The notes: a model not told the origin generated them from the letters alone. A DNA stretch of 64,000 nucleotides from Bacillota bacterium (GCA_023398105.1 JAEWST010000162.1:1-64000); one strand, 5' to 3'; positions 29,262-37,142 are shown, counted from the stretch's first letter. Numbers and translations: made by a program.

Positions 29262-29302
29262 AAAACCCACCTCAAAGCAACAAACACCACTTTAAGCTGG
29301 AT
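29262..29302 (-). terminator. Terminator-like hairpin reading on the minus strand
   Basis: CCAGCTTAAAG and CTTTGAGGTGG pair with one mismatch and are followed by TTTTTTT. It stands about 65 bases after the stop of the gene remnant at 29364, and would have ended that gene. Confidence 0.6.
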
Positions 29303-29363
29303 TTTCAATAAACATTAAGTTAATCCATTCATAATAAGAACTACAGTCTTACCAAGAACCTAA

Positions 29364-29590
29364 CTAATCAAATTCCTGATACCACGTTTTTTTCTCCATT
29401 AGTTCTTCTATTGCCATTTCAATTCGCTTATCTCTATCAGATAGCCCAAGAATCAAGGATATTGGATATTCATATCCATTTTCCGCAAGCAATGTAATAT
29501 CGTATCGCTTTGCAAAAATATAACATTGTTTTGTTATATTGCAAATTAAAATGTTATATTTGTTTTTATATAAAACTTAAAGCTCTAGCT
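29364..29590 (-). pseudogene. 3' remnant of an unrecognised gene
   Basis: A minus-strand open stretch ends at a TAG (29366-29364). The last 60 residues look like real protein (AKRYDITLLAENGYEYPISL, then LGLSDRDKRIEMAIEELMEK), but no start codon with a ribosome site is present and the frame runs upstream into AT-rich sequence next to a copied glycosyltransferase fragment. A terminator hairpin follows. I do not recognise the family. It is most simply the surviving 3' end of a lost gene. Confidence 0.55.
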
Positions 29591-29645
29591 GTGTATCTAA
29601 AAAATAATAGCCCACACAACAATTGCACAGGCAGTCAATACTAAA
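29591..29645 (+). repeat. Copied fragment of the glycosyltransferase gene at 32597
   Basis: About 54 bases nearly identical to 33608-33661, the segment encoding VYLKNNSPAAIAQAVNT, with one extra base and a few changes in the middle. It no longer encodes the same protein in frame. It marks a past duplication or rearrangement between the two sites about 4 kb apart. Confidence 0.85.
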
Positions 29646-29679
29646 TTCAATGATTCATGAGTTTTGTGTGGTATATACT

Positions 29680-30240
29680 TTATTTCAAATCATCCATTTC
29701 CTTGATGTTTTCTATCATAATAATCAATTCTTCAACTACTTTGTCAACAGATTGATTATTCATGAAATATTTATTTTTAATTTCTTTAAAAGTCCTTTTT
29801 GTATATACAATATCTTCATGTATGTCTTTAATATAACTCTCCCTATGCTGTTCCTTATATTCATCATCTTTATATATATTGTCATCCTCATCAGAAAAAA
29901 CCAGTCTTTGGAATATATGTTCTTCTGAATCCTGTAATTCAATGGCAATTACATGTTTCAGATTTATTAATGGATTAAAAAATCTTGAATAATAGATAGG
30001 ACTTACTGCAACAACTATATTTTCAGTATTTTCTTTAATCAAATCGCTTAAAATTTTACCCTTTAGTTTATGCCTTTCATATGAATTAGGATAATCTTTC
30101 ATAAATTTTTCCAAAGTAGTTTTTAGTCTATGTTTAATTACTTCATCCAAATCATAAAAAGAATAGTTCAGTTTCTTAGCAAGTTTCTCACCTGTTACAG
30201 TTTTACCCACATTAGATATACCAAAAATTAATATTACCAT
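29680..30240 (-). CDS. Shikimate-kinase-like P-loop kinase/NTPase
   Basis: 186 residues. The N-terminus MVILIFGISNVGKTVTGEKL is a strand followed by a P-loop (GISNVGKT, 7-14), and FYDLDEVIKHRL (about 28-39) matches the D-x-D segment of shikimate-kinase-type folds. A basic lid-like region follows near FQRLVFSDEDD. It is a small nucleoside or metabolite kinase by fold; the substrate is unknown and no shikimate genes are near. GGCGG precedes the ATG. It lies on the minus strand, downstream of the split Fic gene. Confidence 0.75.
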   Translation of the reverse strand: MVILIFGISNVGKTVTGEKLAKKLNYSFYDLDEVIKHRLKTTLEKFMKDYPNSYERHKLKGKILSDLIKENTENIVVAVSPIYYSRFFNPLINLKHVIAIELQDSEEHIFQRLVFSDEDDNIYKDDEYKEQHRESYIKDIHEDIVYTKRTFKEIKNKYFMNNQSVDKVVEELIIMIENIKEMDDLK

Positions 30241-30370
30241 TTTATTTATCCGCCTTTAAATTACCATCAATTTTTTATATTTACCATAAAAAGCACCAAA
30301 CCTCTTCGTCTGATACTTTTAAACCATATTTTTGTTATCATACTTGTTATATTTGCTGTATTTGATGTTA

Positions 30371-31260
30371 TCAATTCTGTTTAAGTATTATAGCGATATA
30401 TTTATCAAGCTGTGCTTCTTCAAATTCCGCAAGCATATTTGTAAAATCATCCAGAATACCTTGAGCTGCATATTTGTCTAATGCATTATAACGCCTAGAT
30501 TCAAAATGAAATTTTTCGATTGTAGAAAAATTTCATTACATCAGCGGCGTTTCATCGAGGCGAGAGATATTCTTACCGCCTGATAACCCAAAGTGCTACC
30601 CGCCACTTATAGAAGTGGGGGACATTTTCTTGCCTCGTTATAATAATCCAATCGGTTTTCTTTTGCTATAGAAATGGGTAAAAAACCATAGCTCATCAGT
30701 TGATAGTTCATAATCAGTCTTGATGTCCTACCATTACCATCCTGAAAGGGATGAATTCTAACAAATTCCGCATGTGTCCATGCTGCTAGTTCAATTGGAT
30801 TTAAATCTTTCTTATACATCAAATCTGCAAAGAAATTCTTTATCTGAATATACATTTCATTTCTTGCAGGTGGTATATGGCTGGCACCACTAATAACAAC
30901 CTCTTCATTTCTATATATGCCACCGACTATGATATTCTCCGTGACAAGTGCATCAATATCTTTTACTATTTTTTCACTCAAAGGAAGCCCTTCATCGATA
31001 CATTGCTTCACATAGCAGAAGGCTTTTTTATGATTTACAACTTCGTATATTTCTCTAAGTGCTTTTCCACCAACAGAAATACCATCTTCCAATACCACCT
31101 TAGTTTCCATAATCGTAAGGGTATTTCCTTCTATTGCAGTAGAGTTATGAGTAAATTCTATTTCAAACGCATTATTATAAGATTCGATTGTAACTTCATG
31201 AAGTGTATCTCTTCCCGCTTCATACAATTTTTGTTTTTCCAATATTCCTTTAAAATCCAA
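30371..31260 (-). pseudogene. Fic family protein gene split by a 146-bp insertion
   Basis: The 5' part (31260-30638) encodes about 208 residues of a Fic protein: an inhibitory-helix motif STAIEGN (40-46, the S/T-x-x-x-E-G/N type near the N-terminus) and the catalytic HPFQDGNGRTSR near 171-182. After DYYN the frame runs into foreign sequence and stops at 30607. The true 3' part resumes at 30491: read across the junction without the insert, the protein continues YYNALDKYAAQG and ends QLDKYIAIILKQN at 30371, giving about 245 residues, the normal length. Fic enzymes transfer AMP or other nucleotides to target proteins. The catalytic loop is intact in the shortened 217-residue product, so activity may survive. 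The start is a TTG with GAGGTG 5 bases upstream. Confidence 0.88.
30492..30637. mobile_element. 146-bp structured insertion element flanked by TTATAA
   Basis: It sits inside the Fic gene with TTATAA on both sides (30486-30491 and 30638-30643), the expected look of a target duplication. The left end is CGCCTAGATT; the right end is TTTTCTTGCCTCG. Inside are a 13-bp perfect hairpin (arms about 30504-30516 and 30524-30536), a GAGGCG/CGCCT hairpin, CCACTT/AAGTGG, and AACGCC/GGCGTT long-range pairing. It encodes no protein. A related element lies at 31351-31505, and its right end recurs at 32474-32495. Confidence 0.8.
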
Positions 31261-31302
31261 GATTGCACCTCATTTCATAGTAAACTTTTATACACTTACT
31301 TT

Positions 31303-31339
31303 ATGACCATTTTAGCATACTGGTTACAAATAGTAAGAC
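31303..31339 (-). promoter_or_regulatory. Probable promoter of the Fic gene, repeated at 32355-32394
   Basis: The minus strand reads GTATGCTAAAATGG, an extended -10-like TGCTAAAAT. About 37 bases are closely similar to the region before the nucleotidyltransferase gene. Confidence 0.5.
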
Positions 31340-31350
31340 AGCAATTATAA

Positions 31351-31505
31351 CGCCTAGATTAAAAAGAAATTTTTCGATATTTATACACCGTCAAAAACCA
31401 CTTGTGGTTTTTGGAGCTTGAAAATCCACCATGTTTGCACTAACTATATTTTCAAGCTATTACAATTAGCGGCGTTTCAAAGAGGCAGGGATATTTCTTG
31501 CCTCT
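31351..31505. mobile_element. Second insertion element of the Fic-gene type, with a replaced middle
   Basis: Left flank TTATAA (31345-31350), left end CGCCTAGATT, right end TTTCTTGCCTC, right flank TTTATA. It shares with the 30492 element both ends and the AGCGGCGTTTCA core, but its middle (31391-31460) is the two-hairpin unit also found at 49735-49798. It lies between the Fic promoter and the nucleotidyltransferase stop. Confidence 0.75.
31392..31458. repeat. Two-hairpin repeat unit, copy 1
   Basis: Hairpin 1: CAAAAACCAC / GTGGTTTTTG with a TT loop. Hairpin 2: AGCTTGAAAAT / ATTTTCAAGCT with a 22-base loop (31426-31447) that keeps CACCATGT and GCACTAACTAT. Compare copy 2 at 49735-49798: stems change on both sides, loops are kept. 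Confidence 0.8.
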
Positions 31506-31578
31506 TTATATTTATCAACTCTACGAATTGGAATTTGTACTCTCAACTGAGAGAGGAAATTTGTTGATTATACGGTTT

Positions 31579-32235
31579 TCAAGTTTGCTCAATCCAACTT
31601 CTTGACCAAACAAACAATGTTTCGGACATTTTCTCAAAATCAACAGCACCGCCATTCTTCAAATTCAAAAAAGTTCGAATGATTGCCTGTTCTTCTTTGC
31701 ATATAACCTCCAGCAAATCTCCTTGGTGGATAACATAGTTGCCTGTCTGTTTGAAGCAGATTGCTTGCACAACAAAGGATGCAGACTTATACAAGCCTCG
31801 CAAAATCTCATCACTCTTTTCGTAAAGCATATTATGAACACAGCCATGATAGATATTGCAAGCACCAATTTTGATTGCTCTATCAACGGCAACACCGTCA
31901 ATATGTAACAGCAGTTCATCAAGACTCCCCTTTATTGGCTTGGTATCATAGTAGAATTGGAAAAGGTCTGATGCTTCCCAATTCAAGATTTCGTCTTTGC
32001 CCGAAAGAAAACCACAAATCAAGTCTCTATGAGGAAGTGTATCCAACATATTGTTATAGGCTTGAATATCCAAAGCGGACAGTTCATGGAGTATTACAAC
32101 AATATCGATATCGCTTGTTTCGGTTGCTTCACCACGACCATAACTTCCTTGCAAACCAATGAACCACACTCGTTCTCCAAAATTCGTATGTAATGCGTGT
32201 AAAAAATTATTCATCCAAGTAGTAATTTCAATCAT
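31579..32235 (-). CDS. Nucleotidyltransferase (aminoglycoside-adenylyltransferase-like)
   Basis: 218 residues from the ATG at 32235; the frame is open 19 codons further, but AGGGGTGATC just upstream of 32235 favours this start (IEITTWMNNFLHAL). The catalytic motif of the polymerase-beta superfamily is GSYGRGEATETSDIDIVVIL, GS...DxD. The rest resembles kanamycin/lincosamide nucleotidyltransferases in length, but resistance cannot be claimed from this alone. It is on the minus strand, bordered on both sides by repeat elements, and its promoter region is a near copy of that of the Fic gene. Confidence 0.8.
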   Translation of the reverse strand: MIEITTWMNNFLHALHTNFGERVWFIGLQGSYGRGEATETSDIDIVVILHELSALDIQAYNNMLDTLPHRDLICGFLSGKDEILNWEASDLFQFYYDTKPIKGSLDELLLHIDGVAVDRAIKIGACNIYHGCVHNMLYEKSDEILRGLYKSASFVVQAICFKQTGNYVIHQGDLLEVICKEEQAIIRTFLNLKNGGAVDFEKMSETLFVWSRSWIEQT

Positions 32236-32354
32236 ATTGATCACCCCTACAAATTCAAAGTTTCTGTTCCTCGACAAATTGCAATTTGTCATATTCCTAT
32301 TATGTTATTTTCTTCAACTTTCGCATTTAAACTCTTTTCTGTAGGCTCCATTTT

Positions 32355-32394
32355 TATAACCATTATAGCATACCGCTTACAAATAGTAGACCAC
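32355..32394 (-). promoter_or_regulatory. Extended -10 promoter of the nucleotidyltransferase gene
   Basis: Minus strand GTATGCTATAATGG, with TATAAT at 32367-32362 and TG in the extended position. Similar to 31303-31339. Confidence 0.65.
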
Positions 32395-32473
32395 AAAACA
32401 ATTGGCTTTTTTATACCAAATCATATAAAATAAGTATGTAGACTGAATTAATAACAAATACTGTTTGTTAGGT

Positions 32474-32495
32474 GACATTTTCTTGCCTCGTTATA
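32474..32495. repeat. Solo right end of the 30492-type element
   Basis: 22 bases identical to the right end plus flank of the Fic-gene insertion (30621-30642). No matching left end was found nearby, so this is a fragment. Confidence 0.7.
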
Positions 32496-32596
32496 TTAAG
32501 ACGCTAGCAAAGTATTGCAATTCCAAAGAAGGATATAATAACAAAACATGAGGAAGCAATTTTTCAAATTTTGTGGGTTAAAAAGGAGTATTTACT

Positions 32597-33775
32597 ATGA
32601 GTAAAATAGCTTTTTTCTGTATACCAGCACACGGACATACAAATCCAACATTAGAAGTTGTTCGAGAACTTATTAATAGAGGAAATGAGGTTTGGTATTA
32701 TTCATACCTGTCTTTTAAAGAAAAAATCAGTAGTACTGGAGCGAAATTCATTGCATGTGATGAATTTGATGCAGAGCAGAAGCTTACTCCAGAAGACGGA
32801 GCAAGACTTGGAAAGGATATTGCTTTTTCTACTAAAGTTATTGTGGACACGACATTAGCCTTAGATGAAATGGTTTGCAGAGACATGCAGGAATTTAAAC
32901 CTGATTGTATCGTGGCTGATTCCATGGCTTTTTGGGGTAAGGCAGCAGCAATTAAATTGAATATTCCATTTATATCATCAACAACAACCTTTGCTTTTAA
33001 TCAGTATTCCTCAAGAATTATGAAGCAGAGCATAGGTCAATTATTTAAAACCATTTTCGCTATGAAAAGTGCAAAAAGAGAGATTAAAAGGCTTCAAGAT
33101 AAAGGTTATCCCATTAAAAATGTTTTATCTATTATTTCGAATGATAATAATACTAATACCATTGTGTATACATCAAGAGAATTCCAGCCCTATGCTGAAA
33201 CCTTTTCTGATAAATATTCTTTTGTTGGACCTTCAATTAAGAAACCAGATGTGCTTCCACAAAAGACTGATAAAAAGACCATTTATATCTCTATGGGAAC
33301 TGTAAATAATATGCTTATGGAATTTTATAAGAACTGTATTTCAGCCTTCAAAGACAGTAATTACGAAATAATTATGTCTGTAGGAGAATATACCAATATT
33401 GAGGATTTTGGTGAGATTCCAGCTAATTTTTCTATATATAATAGTGTTAAACAGGTTGAAGTTTTACAGAATGTAGATGTATTTGTATCTCATTGTGGCA
33501 TGAATAGCGTAAATGAGAGCTTATATTTCGAAGTTCCCTTGGTTATGTTTCCCCAAACAACTGAGCAAGGTGGTGTTGCACGCAGAGTTTCTGATTTGGG
33601 TGCTGGTGTGTATCTAAAAAATAATAGCCCAGCAGCAATTGCACAGGCAGTCAATACTATTTTGAGTGATACAAAATTTAATATAAATGCAACTAAAATT
33701 TCTGAGAGTTTTAAAAATAGCGGAGGGACGAAAGAGGCTGTTGATGCAATTCTAAAAGTTGCAACACAAAAGTAA
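32597..33775 (+). CDS. MGT-type UDP-glycosyltransferase (macrolide glycosyltransferase-like)
   Basis: 392 residues, GT1/GT-B fold. The N-terminus FFCIPAHGHTNPTLEVVREL has the conserved HGHxNP acceptor-side motif; the C-terminal donor site is FVSHCGMNSVNESLYFEVPL, followed by PQTTEQGGVARRV, as in YjiC/OleD-type enzymes. These transfer sugars to small hydrophobic molecules, often antibiotics, as detoxification. AAAGGAG lies about 6 bases before the ATG. Part of its sequence (33608-33661) was copied to 29591. It is a single-gene unit. Confidence 0.9.
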   Translation: MSKIAFFCIPAHGHTNPTLEVVRELINRGNEVWYYSYLSFKEKISSTGAKFIACDEFDAEQKLTPEDGARLGKDIAFSTKVIVDTTLALDEMVCRDMQEFKPDCIVADSMAFWGKAAAIKLNIPFISSTTTFAFNQYSSRIMKQSIGQLFKTIFAMKSAKREIKRLQDKGYPIKNVLSIISNDNNTNTIVYTSREFQPYAETFSDKYSFVGPSIKKPDVLPQKTDKKTIYISMGTVNNMLMEFYKNCISAFKDSNYEIIMSVGEYTNIEDFGEIPANFSIYNSVKQVEVLQNVDVFVSHCGMNSVNESLYFEVPLVMFPQTTEQGGVARRVSDLGAGVYLKNNSPAAIAQAVNTILSDTKFNINATKISESFKNSGGTKEAVDAILKVATQK

Positions 33776-33889
33776 GCATTAACGAAAGAGCAGTTATATT
33801 TACACAAATTACCATATTGACTATTATTAAATTATCTTATAACATAAAAATAACAAATTATATAACATATAAAAATAGAGGAATTAATA

Positions 33890-34180
33890 ATGTCTAATGA
33901 AACTTTTATGTTAATAATAAGTGCAATAATATTGCTCTTGCTATTAATACTTATTGCTATTAACCAACTGAGAAAAAGCGTTAATCGCACTAATCTAACT
34001 TTGGATAAAATTGCTCAAAAAATCGGTGTAGCTGATCCAGTAGGAGATGATCTGATAAAATCTTTTATTGAGAACGGCAAGAAAATTGAAGCTATTAAAA
34101 GATACCGTGAACTTACTGGTGCAGGTTTAAAGGAAGCAGCTGACTACGTAGAAAAGCTAGTTAAGAGTACCACTCCTTAA
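33890..34180 (+). CDS. Membrane-anchored protein with ribosomal L7/L12 C-terminal-like domain
   Basis: 96 residues. Residues 6-28 form one membrane helix (LIISAIILLLLLILIAI). The C-terminus NGKKIEAIKRYRELTGAGLK followed by EAADYVEKL matches the L7/L12 C-terminal domain (helix that contacts translation factors). Such small single-pass proteins are common in Clostridia; their role is not established. It is not the ribosomal protein itself, which has no membrane segment. AGAGG precedes the ATG. Confidence 0.8.
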   Translation: MSNETFMLIISAIILLLLLILIAINQLRKSVNRTNLTLDKIAQKIGVADPVGDDLIKSFIENGKKIEAIKRYRELTGAGLKEAADYVEKLVKSTTP

Positions 34181-34192
34181 TCACACTTTTTC

Positions 34193-34222
34193 TTGACTTT
34201 TTCTTTCTCTATCATGTAAAAT
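34193..34222 (+). promoter_or_regulatory. Promoter ahead of the DUF2798 gene
   Basis: TTGACT (34193-34198), 18-base spacer, TAAAAT (34217-34222) with a TG just before it. The transcript would run into the hairpin at 34257. Confidence 0.6.
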
Positions 34223-34256
34223 ATAAAGGCTAGTAAAAAGTGCGTATAATTGTTCA

Positions 34257-34291
34257 GCACGAGACTAAATAAGTCTCGTGCTTTATTTTTT
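34257..34291 (+). terminator. Intrinsic terminator or attenuator in the leader of the DUF2798 gene
   Basis: GCACGAGACT (34257-34266) pairs perfectly with AGTCTCGTGC (34272-34281), then TTTATTTTTT. It is 34 bases before the next ATG and downstream of a promoter, so it may end the upstream gene's transcript or attenuate the next one. Confidence 0.85.
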
Positions 34292-34324
34292 GCACAAAAA
34301 CAAATTAAAAGGAGAAAAGAAGTT

Positions 34325-34822
34325 ATGGATTTTTTTATGAAGTTACCACGAAACAAAAAAGAATTTGCTTTATTTATGGCAGTAATATCAATCATATCAG
34401 TGAATATTATTGCTCCGCTTATAACATGCTTTGAAATGGGCTTTCACATGTATGTTTGGAAAAATACACTTGCCATTATTCCATTTGTATGGTTGTCAGT
34501 AATATCTCTTGTTTTATTAACTTACAAGCCAGCAGAATGGCTTACATCAAAAATTGTTAAAAAGGGCGATAGTTTCAGCTCACATATTACAGTAAATATC
34601 CTCTGCACTGTATTTCTTATGTCAATTTTCTTAACAATAATCGGCACATGGATTGGTACAAAGAGTATGAGTATGGAACCAATTAAAATGTTCTTTTACA
34701 AATGGCCCAGAAACTTTGCAATCTCATTTTTTGTTGAAGCATGTATAGCTCAACCTATAGCTCGTTTTGTTATGGTTAAAATACATCAAAATCCAGTGAA
34801 AGCTACAGAGACTATAGAATAA
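34325..34822 (+). CDS. DUF2798 membrane protein (two repeats)
   Basis: 165 residues, from the ATG at 34325 with AAGGAG 8 bases upstream; the longer open frame (from 34250) starts inside the terminator hairpin. There are four hydrophobic segments arranged as two similar halves: FMAVISIISVNIIAPLIT with an F-E-M-G-F-H follow-up, and CTVFLMSIFLTIIGTWIG. Both halves end in a proline/tryptophan patch (W-x-x-N/S-x), typical of DUF2798. Function unknown; likely a small membrane protein. Confidence 0.8.
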   Translation: MDFFMKLPRNKKEFALFMAVISIISVNIIAPLITCFEMGFHMYVWKNTLAIIPFVWLSVISLVLLTYKPAEWLTSKIVKKGDSFSSHITVNILCTVFLMSIFLTIIGTWIGTKSMSMEPIKMFFYKWPRNFAISFFVEACIAQPIARFVMVKIHQNPVKATETIE

Positions 34823-34838
34823 TTATTTGCATAAGACT

Positions 34839-34873
34839 GAATAGGCTATTAAAAAATATGAAGTAGCCTATTC
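34839..34873. terminator. Bidirectional terminator hairpin
   Basis: GAATAGGCTA (34839-34848) and TAGCCTATTC (34864-34873) pair perfectly. It lies between the converging DUF2798 and RDD genes. The T run on the plus side is short. Confidence 0.65.
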
Positions 34874-34925
34874 TGTTTGTGTATACTTATAATCATTTCA
34901 GACATTTAATATACTTTTGCATCAT

Positions 34926-35381
34926 TTAACTCTTTATAACAACTGTGTCGCCTATAAAGTCATGAACAGTTTTATGTCTATAATTAAACAAGCACACTAG
35001 TAACTCAAAATATCCTGCAAACGAAAAAGAAGTATATACAATATTTAGAAATCCTCCAAATATGCCAAAACTCAGAATTGTCCAGAGCAATAGACTTATG
35101 ATTGCGAAAACTTCTCTAGTTATTGAATTTACTATTCCAACTTTCTCTCCGTCTGTTTTTACAACTTTTAAATTCATTACCATTTTTCCTGGTGTATAAC
35201 CAATTAAATAGACAAATATAATGTTATATAAGAGTATTAGTATTGTAATCGATAAAATTATTATTAATAATATATAATCATTATCCTTAAACAAAATATA
35301 TGAAATACATAATAGTGGAAAAAACAATATATAATCAACCAACTTGGCTAAAACCCTTACCCAAAACCCAGCATATTCCAT
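34926..35381 (-). CDS. RDD family membrane protein
   Basis: 151 residues. The N-terminus AGFWVRVLAKLVDYILFFPL shows the R...D of the RDD motif, followed by membrane helices (about 20-35, 40-65, 95-115) and a C-terminal HKTVHDFIGDTVVIKS, the typical end of the family. The GYTPGKMVMNLKVV segment is also characteristic. RDD proteins are small membrane proteins of mostly unknown transport function. GGGGG lies close before the ATG. Confidence 0.88.
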   Translation of the reverse strand: MEYAGFWVRVLAKLVDYILFFPLLCISYILFKDNDYILLIIILSITILILLYNIIFVYLIGYTPGKMVMNLKVVKTDGEKVGIVNSITREVFAIISLLLWTILSFGIFGGFLNIVYTSFSFAGYFELLVCLFNYRHKTVHDFIGDTVVIKS

Positions 35382-35445
35382 GCAATTACCCCCTACATAT
35401 TTCTAAAAAAACATGATTTTTATTTTAATTACTGTTCCTTACTCC

Positions 35446-35919
35446 TCACTTGATACCTTCCAAACACCCCATCACACACTCAACAGACACATCCATCCGC
35501 TTAGCAGTTTCCTCTACACTAAGCCCGCTGTCCATAAAACGCTTAATAACCACGACAAGGTTTTCTCCCACCTCAATAATGTGTTTGTCAGGATCATAAA
35601 ATCTCACAGCTCTTTGTCCCCAAGAATGTTCTAATAGAGGATGAACATAGTCGATATCAAAGGAATTAAACTTCTCAACAAAAGAATCAATATCATCCTC
35701 TTCAAAATAAAGCTCCGCTGCATTGTTTCCAAAAATAATTTCGCTCTCTTGCCTATAAATAAAGTCCTTCCACGTGTGGGCTGTCTGCAATGAAATACCA
35801 CCTGTCAGAATAACATTTGCACCAAAGTCATCAACAACCTCAAGCCCCAGCACCTCATGATAAAACTGCTTTGATTTTTCCATGTCCTTTACTGCAATAA
35901 GTGTACTTTTGTATTTCAT
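35446..35919 (-). CDS. VOC/glyoxalase protein with a C-terminal helix-turn-helix-like tail
   Basis: 157 residues from the ATG at 35919, which has GGGAGAAGACA directly upstream; the frame is open 17 codons further but without a ribosome site. The VOC half begins STLIAVKDMEKSKQFYHEVL and includes RAVRFYDPDKHIIEVGE. After it comes a short extension, SGLSVEETAKRMDVSVECV, that looks like the helix-turn-helix core often attached to clostridial VOC proteins. It could sense a small molecule; target unknown. Confidence 0.82.
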   Translation of the reverse strand: MKYKSTLIAVKDMEKSKQFYHEVLGLEVVDDFGANVILTGGISLQTAHTWKDFIYRQESEIIFGNNAAELYFEEDDIDSFVEKFNSFDIDYVHPLLEHSWGQRAVRFYDPDKHIIEVGENLVVVIKRFMDSGLSVEETAKRMDVSVECVMGCLEGIK

Positions 35920-35999
35920 TGTCTTCTCCCTAAAATTATCAAACATTTTTCTATTACATCTATCAGCCATATATCGAAGTTTCGCTACCTGTTCATGCC

Positions 36000-36365
36000 T
36001 TAACCTTCTCCTAAAATTTCCTTCTGCTGCTTTTTGCTGAGTCCTCCCAGCACTAATTCATAGGACTTTTTCGCTAAATCCTTCATCATCTCGTCAGCAA
36101 TATTGCCATCTAAATAAATTGAGTTCCAATGCTCCTTGTTCATGTAGTGACCAGGAATAATATCTTCATGCTGGCTCCTTAAGAAATCGCCCTCAAGTGG
36201 CTCCAGCTTAATTGTAATAACATTTCTTTCACCCTTGGCATCCTTACATATAGCTGCAAACATTTTATTACCAATTAAATACCTTGTCCAGCCCCACTAT
36301 ACTTTAAAATCCTTTGTTGCACCCTTCATTGACAGAAGGTATTCGTCCAGCCATGGATACTCCAT
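36000..36365 (-). pseudogene. MmcQ/YjbR family gene with one in-frame nonsense codon
   Basis: The ATG at 36365 begins EYPWLDEYLLSMKGATKDFK, the standard start of this family. At codon 23 there is TAG (36299-36297), followed in the same frame by WGWTRYLIGNKMFAAICKD and the rest of the family to the stop at 36000, 121 codons in all. The TAG stands where relatives usually have an acidic residue codon (GAG or GAA), so one base change explains it. YjbR proteins have a CyaY-like fold and probable DNA-binding role. The shorter open frame from 36263 lacks a ribosome site. Confidence 0.85.
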
Positions 36366-36449
36366 ATTATGCTCTCCTTTTCACCAGCATTGAAGTTCTT
36401 ATACACTAAAACATATTAATTATTTTACCATTATCCAATAAGGAACTAC

Positions 36450-37103
36450 TTATTCTTTTGTAGCTTCCTCATTTAATTTGATACTCTCTAAATTTGATTT
36501 TCTGTTATCAAGGGTATTTAAATTAATTGCATGTGTTACCTCATTTTCAGTGCTTTGCAAAATAAATCTGTTGAGAAATATTCTTCCCTCAGGTGTATTT
36601 GCTACGGCATAGGACTCTCCATTGACTTTATGGTTAACCCAACAGTAGCCAGTGTTAATTACTCTATCCAAATCTTCTTTATCTATTATGGTTTTCCCTT
36701 TTTCATTGCCATATTTGTCTCTCAAAATTAGTGTAACAGCCTTCGAATCAAATTCCTGAAAATCGTTAGTTTTATTCTGTTCGTACAATTCCAAATTGCA
36801 TCTTCTGTTATCAAGAGTATCTCCATTTATATGTCGAACAGGTGCTTTTGTAGGTACTTTCAGCAAGAATGCTTGTAGGGTTTCCTTTGAATTTTCACCA
36901 AAAGTTAGCACTAAATAATTATTAAAATCTTTGTGCCACTGTGCAAACCAAGTCCCTTTCTCTAGTACCATCGGTAAGTCATCTGCATCTATCATTGTTT
37001 TAGTGGTAGAACCGTTCTTTTTGTACACTTCAAGATATGCAATACTGCCATTTACTTCATATTTGTTTCCTTTTGCTTTATGTTTTGCTTTTATCACAAG
37101 CAC
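36450..37103 (-). CDS. HNH-type protein with two HNH-like repeats
   Basis: 217 residues made of two similar halves of about 110. The first half carries VRHINGDTLDNRRCNLEL (about 95-112), a good HNH core (H...N-G-D-x-x-D-N-R-x-x-N-L). The second carries THAINLNTLDNRKSNLESI (about 190-208), the same shape but without the first catalytic histidine pattern. Proteins of this type are often stand-alone homing-like or AP2-linked nucleases. It lies 108 bases after jetC on the same strand, but has its own extended -10 promoter (37142-37137). Whether it belongs to the jet operon is open. Confidence 0.75.
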   Translation of the reverse strand: MLVIKAKHKAKGNKYEVNGSIAYLEVYKKNGSTTKTMIDADDLPMVLEKGTWFAQWHKDFNNYLVLTFGENSKETLQAFLLKVPTKAPVRHINGDTLDNRRCNLELYEQNKTNDFQEFDSKAVTLILRDKYGNEKGKTIIDKEDLDRVINTGYCWVNHKVNGESYAVANTPEGRIFLNRFILQSTENEVTHAINLNTLDNRKSNLESIKLNEEATKE

Positions 37104-37136
37104 CTCTTCCTTTTAATATACAAGTTGTTTTCTTCT

Positions 37137-37142
37137 ATTATA
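37137..37142 (-). promoter_or_regulatory. Extended -10 promoter of the HNH gene
   Basis: Minus strand TGTGCTATAATAG, with TG one base before TATAAT; no good -35. About 34 bases before the ATG. Confidence 0.55.

Noticed and set aside
30492..30637. Hammerhead-type ribozyme (CTGATG and GAAAC are present on the minus strand)
   Set aside because: The core bases are not in the right order around three stems.
30492..31505. Integron attC sites, because of AACGCC/GGCGTTA-like ends
   Set aside because: No integrase is in sight, the element interrupts a gene rather than following one, and the inner boxes do not fit attC.
36450..37103. Calling the HNH protein JetD
   Set aside because: JetD has a Toprim-type C-terminal domain; this protein has only HNH-like repeats and its own promoter.
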